This document shows, piece after piece, positions 29,967-42,590 of a stretch of 64,000 nt of DNA. The notes beneath the pieces are model-generated. The model was given only the letters and a program-made list of their open reading frames with translations, ran no database searches and had not been told where the DNA came from. This DNA is from Bolinopsis microptera (taxonomy: Eukaryota > Ctenophora > Tentaculata > Lobata > Bolinopsidae). A program made the translations under genes and the position numbers. Within the stretch, counting starts at the first letter, position 1. Every line of letters starts with the position of its first letter. The stretch covers positions 12,803,578-12,867,577 of the forward strand of contig NC_087073.1 of the NCBI RefSeq assembly GCF_026151205.1. Reading direction: 5' to 3'.

Positions 29967-30611
29967 CAGCTCACCATGATCTTAACCTTTTACAGCTTTG
30001 AGTTAAACAATGAGTTAATCGCCAACTTACTTAGTAGCTAGTTTCTACGATGCTACACACAACACATTGATAAGCTATGTAAATTTTGAGACACAAAAGC
30101 TTTGGCTGCCACCTTAATCACTTAATCACATAATCCTTCATAAAACAATGGGCCAAATTACAATACTGCGATGCCAGGAAATTTTGAGACACATCTCGTG
30201 AGCATGGCTCTCCTATTCCATACTCCTACTCTCTTACTCTCTTCACTGTCTTACCTCAGAAACCCATTTTCTTTGCTTTCAGTTCAATAGAGGAGAGAAA
30301 TTCATAATTGTTTTGCGATAACCACTCCTAGGTCAAAAGGGCTTTTAGCACCCATTGAGCTAGAGCTTTAAAGCAGGAACCCGTAATTCTCTAAAGTGAT
30401 GTCAAGAGACATTAGGACATTAGACAGACAATTTTATTTATTTAATTTGTGATTTTGACACCACCAGGGGTCCATTTTTCCATTAAAGCATTCGACCCAC
30501 CCAAAACAGTTTCAAAAATATATCTCTCACGGTTTTAGTGGAAAGTCACGTCTTGTTAAAGTTGAAGTCGTGGTGTAAAATGGTAACAGATATATCGTCT
30601 CGCTTTATATA
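29967..30611. other. Non-coding stretch
   Basis: No feature recognised. The words TTTTGACACCACCAGGGGTCC near 30463 echo similar words near 28291 and 28367, suggesting scraps of a shared repeat. Confidence 0.4.
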
Positions 30612-31370
30612 ATACTAGTGTAACCCGGCCTACGGCCGGGATTTCACTGCCGCAGTTAAAAAGGGTAGGAGCAATTACCCGCTGAGTCAAAATCCGCATT
30701 AGGTGACCCAATAGTTTCTTAAACAATAATCTCATAATCAGTTATTTCTTGTGGATATTTCAGTCATTATTAGCCATGAGGCACCACACTCCATGATCAT
30801 AAGGTCTGAACACCGGGACCGAGTATTACACCTTATCACTCCCGTCTTGAACCGCTTTCTATTTTTCTTTAAATCGTTATAGAAATTAACCCTTGTTAAC
30901 TCCGCACCACACCCGCATATTATATTTGAAAACACGCATAACATTGTCGTATGAACTCTCTCTCTCTCATGCAGTCCAAACAGACCCCAAACACTAACAG
31001 TCCTCCTCCCCTAATAAGCTTATGGTATTACATTACAGGGAATATTCCGGGCTAATCCAATTATGACGCTACTTAAATGCAGCTATCACATATAATACAG
31101 TAATGAGAGAGAGAGAGCAAGCCCCGTAACTCTAGCTGTTCTGCTCAAGCAATTTTATGTAACATTTGTGGTACAAAACCATCAATTAAACCACTTACCA
31201 CCGGCCGATTTAAAAAAAAATTTCGTATGGGCTTCATCAGAGTTTTGTCGGCACTATACCGAAACAACCAGTCCCGTAACTCTTACCGCTTTTTTTGTAT
31301 AACCGACCGGAAATTACACACAGACAGACAGACACACACACACACACATTCTGGTGTTATTAAGGTGATA
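30612..31370. mobile_element. Interspersed repeat 'CTAGTGTAACCCGG', copy 1
   Basis: It begins CTAGTGTAACCCGG with a small hairpin (CGGCCTACGGCCG) and ends in a block containing ACCACCGGCCGATTT, GAGTTTTGTCGGCACTATAC, a CAGA/CACA microsatellite and ATTCTGGTGTTATTAAG. The same start and end modules occur at 43549-44460. There is no coding frame. The microsatellite followed by a fixed tail suggests the 3' part of a non-LTR element, but the class is uncertain. Confidence 0.6.
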
Positions 31371-32079
31371 GTAAGATGATGGTTTCAAGTCTTTTGATCA
31401 TTTAGAAATAACCAATTACAAGCGTACAGAATTGACAATTTAGATGTTGACCTGAAAAGTCAGTCTAGGTCATAGGACCTACCAAACTAAGGTATAGCCC
31501 CTGTAAGCCGACAATTCACTCATGCTAATATCTTTACAAACAAGCATTTCAGGGCATATGATGCTTCATAAGTCGTATATAAATTGGATTCTTTACCTTC
31601 TAAAGCCGAGATCATAATACTAAAATGACAAATATCTGTCTGAGAGTTATTTACAAGCAAAACAAATTGCGTGCTTAGATTTGAATGATTTTAGTTTAGA
31701 ATGATCATCCACATTTTTGAATCTACCTATTCTATTTCTTTCCAAAATACCTTATATCAATCGTTAGTTTTTGGAGCAAAATTCCGTAGCAATACAAATA
31801 TTTCAGCCTCAAATTTCCTCTCCTTAACATCCGATTCCGGTCCGGGAAAACAGATTGATATCCGGCCGTTTCCGGTCCGGCAACGAAAAGCCCAGACCGG
31901 TCGGTTCCTAATGTATACCGTGTATGCTCCTATCGATATCGAATCTCCGATTTGTTAAAAGAGCAGAGCTTCTATTCGTTAAGGTTCTAAAGCAGACTTT
32001 ATAACCTCTGATAGTTCTACTTGAACTCGTTAATCTCTAGATCTCCTGTAGTGCATGTTCTGAGAGCCAACTAAGAGTG

Positions 32080-33145
32080 ATGGGAAACATGCGTTTGTCA
32101 AGAACAGAGATTGTCCTAATCATTGCAGCTGTAATACGGACAACTTTGGGTAAGAATCAAGAAATATTAAAACTATGTATAATATCATTTAAATAGATTA
32201 TTATCGTCAGTTTCTCATGTCGATATTCAATACTGTCGTTCAATTTAGCAGGTAAGAAATTAGGTAATAGGAATCATTTAATTAAAATTTCACGTATTTA
32301 AGAATTCATGTCAATCTGAACCTGCTTTTTAGGGGTATTTTTTGAAATCCCTGAGCAATCATAAAGGTATAAATGACGAAGAATAAAAAAGTATAAATAT
32401 CCTTTTTAACAAACAAAGCTTTCTTCAGAGTGCTCAGAGGTGGTCGTAGATGACCTCGGTTGCTGGAGGGATACAATGAACAACAGAGCTATACAGCCAA
32501 TTGAAGGAAATCACCCTCTACTCCAAGGTTCTTACGAATCTCGACCTGATGCGTATGACAAGTGCCTCACAGCAACATTGTCCTTTGGATACAAAGTATT
32601 TGCTTTGCAGAATGGAGGTTGGTGTGCAAGTGCATCAGACGCCGAGGACACGTATAAAAAGCATGGACGGTCCAACGGTTGTGGTACTGATGGGGAAGGT
32701 GGTCCCGATGCAAACCAAGTGTACAAGATAAAGTCTGGTGAGTCCATCATTTTTAGAAATTCAACAATTAAGTTTAGGAAAGACTGAATTCAGATCTCCT
32801 AATGAATGACGAATATTCAATATATTATGTAATAATTTTTATTATATTATATGATAGCAACAAATAATAGTTATTGGGCAAATTTGTGCAATATTCGCTA
32901 TTAGTATTTCTAAAGCAATCCAATGTCATTTTATCAACGTCTTGTTTCAGATTGTTCTAAACTTCCTGAAGACTGGACTGGAGTGTTTACAAATACAGAG
33001 TTTCCAGTAGATAATGGAGCAACTATAACTGTATCCTGTCAAGAAGGCTATGTCAAAGTAGGAAGCAGTGTGGTTACTTGTAACACAGATTTGAAACAAA
33101 ATAGCTGCATGGAATACGAATCAAAACCAAGCTGTGTACGATCAG
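32080..33145 (+). CDS. Secreted CWRDT-module / sushi (CCP) protein, partial
   Basis: I can read three coding exons: 32080-32149, 32429-32737 and 32951-33145, with consensus GT/AG borders. The first encodes MGNMRLSRTEIVLIIAAVIR, a plausible signal peptide. Exon 2 encodes a cysteine-rich module with CWRD, a KVFALQNGGWCAS core and GGPDANQVYKI; I recognise it as a module common in cnidarian extracellular proteins. Exon 3 encodes one sushi/CCP-like domain (DCSKL...VSCQEGY...VTC...SC), the fold used in adhesion and complement-type proteins. All three donor sites are phase 1, the usual arrangement for shuffled extracellular modules. This implies that further phase-1 exons follow 33145. If exon 3 is instead terminal, the frame closes at 33151-33153. 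I could not identify a later exon. The product is probably secreted or membrane-anchored; its ligand is unknown. Confidence 0.78.
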
Positions 33146-34026
33146 GTAAATGAAAGGATTAAATAAATCCGCGTACCGACTAAAAATAAAAACCCTACAT
33201 CCTTCCCAGTCCCCACATTAGAAACAGGCTCATGGTAGTTCCCGGAGCGCACAATGTAAAACTCCTTGACACAGATATCACTTAATCATATTGACATACC
33301 ACGTGGCTCAAAAGCTCATTATCCTTCTTTTGGACCTATATACTAGGGGGTTGGGGGGGGGGGGGGGGGGGGGAGTAAAAGAGTGACCTTTGGAAATGTA
33401 ATATGTAAAGACTGATTGGAAAATAATAGGAAAACAGAAGATTTTTATAAGAAAATTTGGTTAAGTGTAATTAAAAGTGTAAAAAAGTGTAGTGAAACCC
33501 CCCCCGCCCCCCCCCCCCCCCTATATGCTAGGTGCTGCTTTTGTAATTGCTTTTGTCTGCTGCTCCTATCAAAGGGAAAAGATAATTTCTATTTTGAAGG
33601 TAGTTTTCCTGACTGGTTGCATCTTACCTTAACAATAAATACTTTAAAATAACAATTTACCTTACGAGACATATTTATGTTCGACATATTATGTAATTCC
33701 GGTGATCTAAATGATTTGGGAACGAAAATATGGGAATGTTTTACCGAAAACCGCCACATTTTGTACCCCAAATTAAATCATGGTATTTGGGGATTTTTTC
33801 ATCTCCTGATTTTACAAAAATGAAACCCAATATTTGAGAAAATTAAATACAAAATTCTTCTCTGATTCGCTGTTCCATCTTGTAAACAATTTCTCTGGAG
33901 CCTTAGTAAACTTAACTTATATTCCTCCAGAGGGTATAAGAGACCGACAGTGTTTGTTATCTTCCACTAATCCCGAAATTTCACCACCGTGGCCAATAAA
34001 GTAATGACAGAACTTGCTTATTATTA
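33146..34026. other. Probable intron or intergenic sequence with G/C homopolymers
   Basis: It contains a G-run at 33353-33373 and a C-run with one G at 33498-33521, complementary to each other. No further CCP-type exon is seen. Confidence 0.5.
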
Positions 34027-35330
34027 AGGGGGGTTCACCCTGATTTTTTTGTGAAACTTGTTTTCGAGATAGCAGTTGACCAACAAACTAGGACCGGTGA
34101 CCGAACTTTTGAGGGGGTCCCGGACCCCAACCGCCAAACGGTGCCCGCAAGGCAGCCACGCCCATATTTTGTGCAAATTAGGCCCAATTTAGCCAAATAC
34201 CCTGAACATGCCCAAAACCCATATTTTAGGTGCTCTACTCGTAGCTAGTGGTCCCCTGAACCCGTATATGAATTTTCATCAAGATTGGACAAAAAATGGC
34301 TGAGTTATGAGCCAAAAACTATATGACCATATTTGGGCATACGCACCAATTTTGATCGATTTTGGCCCATAAATTGATCAAATATCAATATTTTTGAATG
34401 AAACCAACTTTATATGGAAGGTAAGCCTATACTACACATTCTCTATGAATATCAGCTCAATATCTACCTAACTGTGGATTTTGTGTTCAAATAATCGCAA
34501 AAAATGAACAAAATTGCCCATATCTCAGTTCGCGATATTTGCAAAACTGACTTTGCTCAAAACAATAGAACTCAATAGGGTTTCAATATTTTTTCATGAA
34601 ATTTTCAGAATCAACGTAGAATCGCATTTCGACCTTAAGTTTTGGGACAGAATTTTGAGTTAGGCCTTTAAAAAAATTTGGCGGCCAAATTCCAAAATTT
34701 GCCGGGCATTTTTCAGAATTTGGCCGCCAAATTTTTTTTATGGGCAATTTTGTTCATTTTTTGCGATTATTTGAACACAAAATCCACAGTTAGGTAGATA
34801 TTGAGCTGATAATCATAGAGAAGGTGTAATGTAGGCTTACCTTCCATATAAAGTTGGTTTCATTCAAAAATATTGACCATATAGTTTCATAATTGAGCTG
34901 ATAATCATAGAGAAGGTGTAATGTAGGCTTACCTTCCATATAAAGTTGGTTTCATTCAAAAATATTGATATTTGATCAATTTATGGGCCAAAATCGATCA
35001 AAATTGGTGCGTATGCCCAAATATGGTCATATAGTTTTTGGCTCATAACTCAGCCATTTTTTGTCCAATCTTGATGAAAATTCATACACGGGTTCAGGGG
35101 ACCACTAGCTACAAGTAGAGCACCTAAAATATGGGTTTTAAGCATGTTCAGGGTATTTGGCTAAATTGAGCCTGATTTGGACAAAATATGGGCGTGGCTG
35201 CCCCGCGGGCACCGTTTGGCGGTTGGGGTCCAGGACCCCTCAAAAGTTCGGTCACCGGTCCTAGTTTGTTGGTCAACTGCTATCTCGAAAACAAGTTTCA
35301 CAAAAAAATCAGGGTGAACCCCCCCCTTAA
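34027..35330. mobile_element. TTAA-flanked foldback element, 1.3 kb, family B
   Basis: The two halves are long inverted repeats. The left end, TTAA-GGGGGGTTCACCCTGA, and the right end, TCAGGGTGAACCCCCCC-TTAA, are complementary. Pairing continues for some 600 bp per arm through ACTAGGACCGGTGACCG, CCATATTTTGTGC-AAATT, AAAAAATGGCTGAGTTATGAG and TTTGTGTTCAAATAATCGC. The right arm contains an extra internal duplication of about 75 bp (near 34795-34960). No transposase is encoded. TTAA ends suggest piggyBac- or Kolobok-type mobilisation. Confidence 0.82.
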
Positions 35331-35989
35331 TGGGACGTGTCCAAAATCATTTTTAAAGCAATTCATGATCAAATACTAGTGCTAATTGTTTGATGAATCA
35401 TATTTATAACTTACTATATTGATAAGTTGACAGTAAATCGATAAAGTCATAATTAAAGAAAATAAGTGAAAAAAAATTTGGGGAATATAATGATGGTGAC
35501 CTAAATTTTGGTAGTCCGAAAATATAATGGTGTTTTTTTTCGAAAAATCACCTACTTTCGTACCATTTAAATATGTCTCGTACAAAGCAATCAAAACGGT
35601 GTCTCTTTGAAATTGAACTGATGTTCAGATGGTAAATTCAGTCTAGGACTGAATGGGTGACATGATTTTACGGTAAGGGTTATAAAATAAATGTAATAAT
35701 AAATTTGAAACGTATCTAGCACTCGGCAAAGTAAAGTGAAGCTAGATATATCTTAACCGAGTAGATCACCACTTCTATAAGAAAGCAATTAATATGTATG
35801 CATGCTTCTGGTACATGTCAGAAATATTGAAAGCAGAAGGTGCAAAATATCTCCTTAAATCCAATTCATTACCGAAAATGATAGACAAAACATAAGGACG
35901 ATAATAACTAAATTGGATTGCACGTGGAGGAAGATAAAGCACCCGCTCGATGAATGAGAGAGCAAGAATTTAGGGTGCATTTCTTGTTT

Positions 35990-36560
35990 TTACAGCTGAG
36001 AGCAAGATCATACGTGATAACTGATACCATGTGCTTAAGGAGTGGGGGTGGGGTGGGGGGTCGTTTCAGAGCCTGCGATCAAACTTTTGAGAGGGTCCTG
36101 GACCCCAATCGTCCACTGGTGCTTGCGCAGCCATGCCCATATTTGGTCCCTTTTATGCCCAATTACGCCAAATCACCTCAACATGCCAAAAAGCCAAATT
36201 TTGGGTGGTCTACTTTTAGCTTAATATTTATAGAAATGAGGAAACTAAGGTCACAAGACCACCAAAAAAATGAACAAAATTGCCCATATTATCTCAGTTT
36301 GCAATTTTCACCTAAAATCCTACTTCAGGACCTTCTTTATCAGATTTTACACTTTTAAAAAGTTGGCGACCAAATTCCAAAATTTGCTGGGTAAAATTTG
36401 GGTAATGTTGAGGTGATTTGACATAATTGTGCCAAAAAGGACTAAATATCTGCGTGGCTGCAGTTGGGATCCGGGACCCCTCAAATGTTAGGTCACGTGC
36501 TCTAGCTTTTTGGTTAACTGCTACAACATTGAAAACAGGCGGTGTACAGAAAACTATACT
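35990..36560. mobile_element. Diverged family B foldback relic
   Basis: It shares ordered segments with 34027-35330: ACTTTTGAGAGGGTCC near 36085, CATGCCCATATTTGG near 36133, AACAAAATTGCCCATAT near 36272, and the inverted right-hand counterpart near 36360-36530. It is shorter and more diverged, so it is an older copy. The frames at 35954-36358 and 36312-36575 are accidental. Confidence 0.65.
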
Positions 36561-38773
36561 CCCTGTTGTGAACACAAGATCTCATAAAATCTAACTCATT
36601 ACCAGTTACCACACAATATGTACCACAAAATAATATGTGCATGTGGTACATATTGCGGTAACATATTACTATCTTAAGTTAAAACGACAGAGCATAAGGA
36701 CGATAATAACTAAATAAGATTGCACACGGAGGAAGATAAAGCAAGGAAAAGCACCTGCTCGATGAATGGGAGAGTGAGAACTGTGTCGAGACATAGGATT
36801 GAACCGGGTAACGAGATGTCGCTAAATGAATAACCACTTGAATTTAACCTTATATATAATATATATATATATATCGCGCGATTATTGTAGGATTGGTTAG
36901 GGCAGGTGATTTACTCTAGTCTGCTGCAGAGTACGATAATCAATGATACTTACATTACACAACCGATTAAAAGAACGGTTTGTAGAACTAGGGTTATCAT
37001 AGCCCAAATTTTCTAATTTCCCACAAATAGTTGACTAGATCCTCTATAATATTACATGCTATACTTCTGAGACAAAGCTCCCATTGAAGATATTCAAGCG
37101 CTACTAGTAAACTAATAAGCTGATTAAACCTACATTGCTTTTACTATATGAGCATTAATACTCTCCTTATTATTAACCTGGCGCAATCATTAATATGATC
37201 AGATAGAATAATATTCTATCAGATCATACCGTATTATGTGGGAAGGCTAGCGATCATGGATTTCACCATTTTCTTTAACCACATGCACAGCTGAGGCTCA
37301 TTGATAGAAGTAGAAATGCAATACCAACGAGACAGCGAACAGGTAAACTTGAATACAAGTTTACCTGTTTAGTTAGTATCATTACGGGGTTGAAAATCGT
37401 TTATATTGACTTTTGACAGACAGTGCTGAAATGTGAGTTTATTAATTGATTGGTCGGACAAACCCTCCATACTCTAAACATTGTGCGGCTTTCCAGCCAG
37501 ATACTTGATTAAAGCCGATAATGTGGTTATTGATTACTCACGTGATGTATAAAAACGCAAGGTATAACAAAAATAATCAATATTCATCCTCACATGCTAA
37601 ATCCCAGATGAAAGCATATTACATGATTCAAATGACTTAAAATGTTACTCAATACTCTAAATGGTCGCTTTTCATTGGTAAAATTGTCAACGAAATTTAA
37701 GGGCATAATGTCAAATAACATCTTCACAACGGCAGCGATTTATTTGAACGATTTAAAATACCTAGTGTAGTATTCTAGAGACCACTTAATACCACTTATA
37801 AAATGCAGTAGATATTTAAAAGGACATGAACGCTCTGAAGGGTAGTTATTATGTAATATTACGTAATATATTAAATTTAACACAACCGTGTTCAATTTAA
37901 ACAAGTAGGGCCTGGGATTCACTATTTCTGTGTTTTCTGTGTTTTCTGTGTTTAAAACAGTGAAAATTCAATAAATCGTCGTTTCACACGAAATCTACAA
38001 AGTACTGTTTAAATTCAAAGAACTTTAAACTAAAATTCAGTTCACTACAATAAAACAAGTTTTCAATGAAACATATTGAGAAAAACTCAAATCGTTTATG
38101 CCTTATATGGTGTTCATCCTTATTCATGCTTCACTGCCTATTTATCTTCATATACTTTAACGAAACCAAACCTAATTTATAAAACATTTTAGCAGGATAA
38201 TTTTATAATAATTTAATACAGTACATTCTGAATGTCAACTAATGACCCCCCACATCCGGCGCTTTCCTTGAACGAGATATAAATTATTTGAGTTAACTAA
38301 TTCCTATCTGAGGTTTTTGTACTAACAATTTATAAAGATCCTATAATCATAAAAATCATCCGCTTCTCCCAAATTGAACAGTTTTGTTGTGAATTAGAAA
38401 AAGTTTCTTAAATCATCTCAACATTTAGGTGAATCACGGCAAATGATGATTTTATCTTGGGGAGTATTGCATCTAATCACCAATTTCCGTATTATATTCG
38501 CTCATCTTTTTTTTGAACTTTTCAGTCGAATATAATACCAAAAACATCACAAATGCACCATTGACACCATGGAGACGATACAATCTCAAATCTTGATTGC
38601 AGAAAGAATTTTCCTCACACCGAAAATCTAATACCTATTATATCTCCAGGATAAATGGTGAAAAGCAATGCGCCCCCTAGGTAAAAACAACATCAAGCAG
38701 TAGTCAACTGTTTTGACCAAAATAAAAAACATTATCAATTATCAAAAAGAGGATGAGATTTCAAAGTCAATTT
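36561..38773. other. Non-coding stretch
   Basis: No coding exon is recognised. It lies between the foldback relic and the 3' end of the Rheb homologue. An AT/CG run (ATATATATATCGCGCG) occurs near 36856-36880, and a short inverted pair (AGGTAAACTTG...CAAGTTTACCT) near 37341-37369. Confidence 0.5.
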
Positions 38774-40958
38774 TCACATCATGGAACATTTCCCCTCTTT
38801 GTTGTCATGAGACACGCCCAGATCTTTGTCAATCTTCTTGATGACCGTCTCAAATATCTCTCTTATGTTTTCGTTATTTTTGGCAGAAGATTCGATGTAA
38901 TCACAGTGCCAATCCATTGCTTGTTTCCTTCCCTGGAGAGAAAAGAAACATGTGTTAACCCTCATCATAAGATAAAGTATAGGTTACAACAATATTATAT
39001 ACTAATATATCAGACACTTAAAGAATGCTAGAAGTTTCGACAATTTAAGTGAGCATTCTTCGTCCAACTATGCCACAGTTTGCGATCAACCATTTTCACA
39101 GTTTGCAACTTAAGCCTTATTCATAGTTTGAAGTGATCCATTTCAAAATTTGCAGTAAACCATTTCCTCTGAAGTCTAAAGCTTACCGTTTTCTTAACTT
39201 CGCAGTAATAGTAAACTATTTTTCGAATTCCAGGAAACAGTTTGTATGAGTTATGACGCATCGTTAAAATAATTAATGCTCTATTGTCCGTTATGGGCAA
39301 TTGCGCAACTCTCAAGTAGTATGTATAGTGTTGGGCAATGTTTCTTTCAAAATATTTACTGATGGGTGAGCACTGAGGCTTGTTGATTTTACCATTTTCG
39401 CCACATTTTCATCCTCGACATCCATAAATGGAAAACATGGCGAGTAATTTTAATTAAATACGTAGTGCATGGTGTGAACTGTTGACATCTAGCCGGCACC
39501 GGTGATTAGAAGTTTAAATATCGTCAGGGTGCGGTCGAAATGAAACAAGTTTGAGTTCAAATCGTATTACATTTTATTTTGTCGCACATCACTTGTCCAA
39601 CAAGCATGACACCCACCATTCCACTTAATAGTAACAATTTACAAGTTACGACCTGACATAAAAGTAGTTAATTAACAATTAACCGCAAGCAAACCTCTTC
39701 GACGGAAATAACCCTCCGTGGATGCAAATCTCTCATGTTTGCGACCAGGATTATTGGGACGTGGTTAACTGAACTCTCCCCTTTCATCTCCAGCAGTTTA
39801 TCAAATATAACTTGACACACCTGAAGTTATAATATATATTAGAACAATTGAAGTGGTGGTACCATGGGCATGGTTCATGTTACAATCTTGGGGATAATTT
39901 CTAACATTTTACACTCCTTCGAGTACCTACTGATAAAAATGTCCACCGTGGCCTGGACAGTCCACGTTTACACCCGATTTGAATCCGGCACTGATTAATA
40001 AGATACTGTATCACTTCTAAAATATCTCTGGTATTCTAATATTGGATTCGAGCCAATAATTCGAGCCAATAACGAACAGGAACTGACCTCGAAACTCTTC
40101 CTGTTGGTGATATCGTATACTATGATGTAACCGTCCATACCATCGTACCCAGAGGACATAATACTATACTCATCCTGACCAGCTGTATCCATCACCTGGT
40201 AAACAACATAATATTTCATAATCAAACTGAGCTCAGAGAGATATGTTATCTGTAGTTAGGCACCTGCTGCTCAAATTAGCCCTGTAATCGATTTCAGAAA
40301 ATTTAACTGACAGCCTGGCCCATAATTTCAGACTTGAACTTGTGTACATACTGCATATTATATAACATTAATAACATTGATTTTGGATACTTAGCCCAAT
40401 TTCGTTATAATACTATAATACCTCCGCCACTGAGTGCTGCGCGCTATAATTCCCGACAGCTTGCTGGAGGGAATTTGCGGGCACGAAGTTGCGGAGGTAT
40501 TATATTTTATAATACGTTCCGGTTCCGATTGCAGAAGGGGTGTAATCCGATACGTGCGCATCATACAATATAGTGTCTAATATATAGAACGCCAGTGTTA
40601 TTTGTTTTGAAACTTTCCGCCAGCCAGTCTGAGTCTGGGCTGATAATACCCTCGCTTCTCTTGCGGGAAAAATGAGCAAATTATCAGCCCTCGGTGTCCC
40701 CGAGTTTTAGTGGATATAATTCCCGGAAGGTATTATAATATAATATTGTACGTGAGTTAAGGAAAGCAGTATCAAACTTACCTCCAAAGAATAGTGGTTG
40801 TTGTTGATCTGGAATCTCTTGTTGAAAGTATTAGCAATAGTGGGTTCGTATGAATCAGGGAAGTTGTTGTGGACAAACTGGATTGTCAGAGACGACTTTC
40901 CTACCCTACTGTATCCCATAACACATATTCTTCTTCTTTTCAGCGGAGATACGGACAT
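38774..40958 (-). CDS. Rheb: Rheb-family small GTPase
   Basis: Four coding exons join in phase 0 with GT-AG borders: 40958-40782, 40195-40088, 39820-39695 and 38932-38774. They give 189 residues, close to the roughly 184 of animal Rheb. Rheb is a farnesylated GTPase that activates TORC1 at lysosomal and endomembranes. Visible motifs are the P loop G15-Y-S-R-V-G-K-S22, the effector loop DSYEPTIANTF with T40, switch II D62-T-A-G-Q66-DEYSI, SAK at 153-155 and a C-terminal CaaX box CSMM (C186), where terminal Met favours farnesylation. Two departures stand out. The guanine-specificity motif is N123-M-R-D126 instead of NKxD. The Arg of the Rheb P loop (G-Y-R-S) is shifted one place (G-Y-S-R). A repeat of about 350 bp sits in intron 1. 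The start is the only ATG ahead of the P loop and matches the family N-terminus. Confidence 0.95.
40398..40745. mobile_element. Hairpin-rich repeat within Rheb intron 1
   Basis: It contains AATACCTCCGC...GCGGAGGTATT as inverted arms (about 40415-40503) and a second GC-rich hairpin around TTATCAGCCC/GGGCTGATAA (about 40640-40690). It is bounded by TTATAATA words. Non-coding, and probably a nested MITE. The 79-codon plus frame across it is accidental. Confidence 0.5.
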
Positions 40959-41620
40959 GACTAAATGAAGGAGAATAAAAGGTTAGGAGAGTGCAACCTG
41001 ACAACTGAAATGTGTATTAAATGTAGTAAATGATGAGTGGTAGAGTTTTCGGAAAATGATTTTGCAATTTTGATGATCCTAGAATTGAGAAATCCTTAGG
41101 AAGTAAAGAAACGGACGTCTAGGGGAAATGTTTTTAAGTACATTATACCATTATATCGTAAACCATAAATCGTTTTAGATAATAAGGTGAAAATTGAATT
41201 TTTCCTCTAAGGTTAGGATCTCGACAAGTGAACTTTGTCACAATCAGAATACCATACCTCTATTCTACTGGGAGGTGTCCTCAAAACCCTTTTAACTCAT
41301 TATTTGATGGTTGATATACCAATCATAGCCCTAAAATATGTTGTTTCGAATAGTTAGCTAATACAGGCACTTGGTTATTGGGAAATGATGTTAATTCTGT
41401 CACAATACGTATATGGAATTTTAAATTTTTGGGCGAATTATTTATATCTGATTTTGGTTTGAAAGGCGGGAAAACTTAAGGCGGGAAAACTTAATAATGA
41501 TGAAAATGTAGTTGAGTTAAGATCAGTTGATGTTTACATTGCCACAAAAAATTATACGAAATCGTAAGGTTAAAAACAATGATTATAGAATGAAATAGTC
41601 TCTTATAATAACTCTTATAT
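40959..41620. other. Region upstream of the Rheb homologue
   Basis: About 0.65 kb ahead of the Rheb ATG. It probably holds the 5' UTR and promoter, but I see no decisive promoter element. AT-rich with short direct repeats (GGCGGGAAAACTTAA twice near 41466-41491). Confidence 0.4.
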
Positions 41621-42590
41621 TAACTGATGTGACAAAGTAAACATGTCTTGCCCCTATTTTGAAGATCTATATATTATTCTATAACTATATTAGAATTCAA
41701 CATTTTTTTAAAAATTGTATTTTACTTTTTTTTTTCAAAAAATTGGTAGAATATTGTCCAGAACATCAGAGCTCAAGTTTAACAATTTTAGGTTAAATAG
41801 TTAAATTTGTCAAAGTCACAAAAAATGTGACAAAATTAACTTTTCCTGCCCCAACAATTTCAAGATAGAGTTTAAAAATTAGCATAGGCTGCTTTATTGC
41901 CTATATAAATCAATCCAAACTACAAAAGAATATATATATTTTAATGTGATGACGATTACCTAACTCTAATAATAACTGACGTGACAAAGTAAACATGTCT
42001 TGCCCCTATTTTGAAGATCTATAACTTTATTAGAATTCAACATTCTTTCAGAAACGATTGGTAGAATATTGTCCAGAACATAGGAGCTCAAGTTTAACAA
42101 TTTTAGATTAATTTGTCAAAGATACTGAAAATGTGACAAAATTAACTTCCCCTGCCCCAACAATATCAAGATAGTGTGTTAAAATTGGCATAGGACTAGG
42201 ATGCTTTATTGCCTATATTAATCGATCCAAACTACAAAAAAGATCTGTTAATCTGATGACGATTACTTAACTCTTATAATAACTGATGTGACAAAGTAAA
42301 CATGTCTTGCCCCATTTTGAAGATCTATATAACTCTATTAGAATTCAACATTCTTTCAGAAACGATTGGTTGAATATTGTCCAGAACATCGGAGCTCAAG
42401 TTTAACAATTTTAGATTAATTTGTCAAAGACACTGAAAATGTGACAAAATTAACTTTTCCTGCCCCAACAATATTAAGATAGTGTGTTAAAATTGGCATA
42501 GGATGCTTTATTGCCTATATTAATCGATCAAAACTACGGAAAATATCTGTTAATCTGATGACGATTACTTAACTCTTATAATAAGTAAAA
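41621..42590. repeat. Three tandem units of about 310-350 bp
   Basis: Units start at about 41621, 41973 and 42280, each with a TAACTGA(T/C)GTGACAAAG start followed by CATGTCTTGCCCC, GAAGATCTAT, CAGAACAT-GGAGCTCAAG and CCTGCCCCAACAAT. A fourth, truncated unit begins at 43133. Units differ by substitutions and small indels, so amplification is not very recent. There is no coding frame. Confidence 0.88.

Noticed and set aside
35954-36358. 134-codon frame as a gene
   Set aside because: It reads through a diverged foldback element. The frame is broken in the related copy at 34027-35330.
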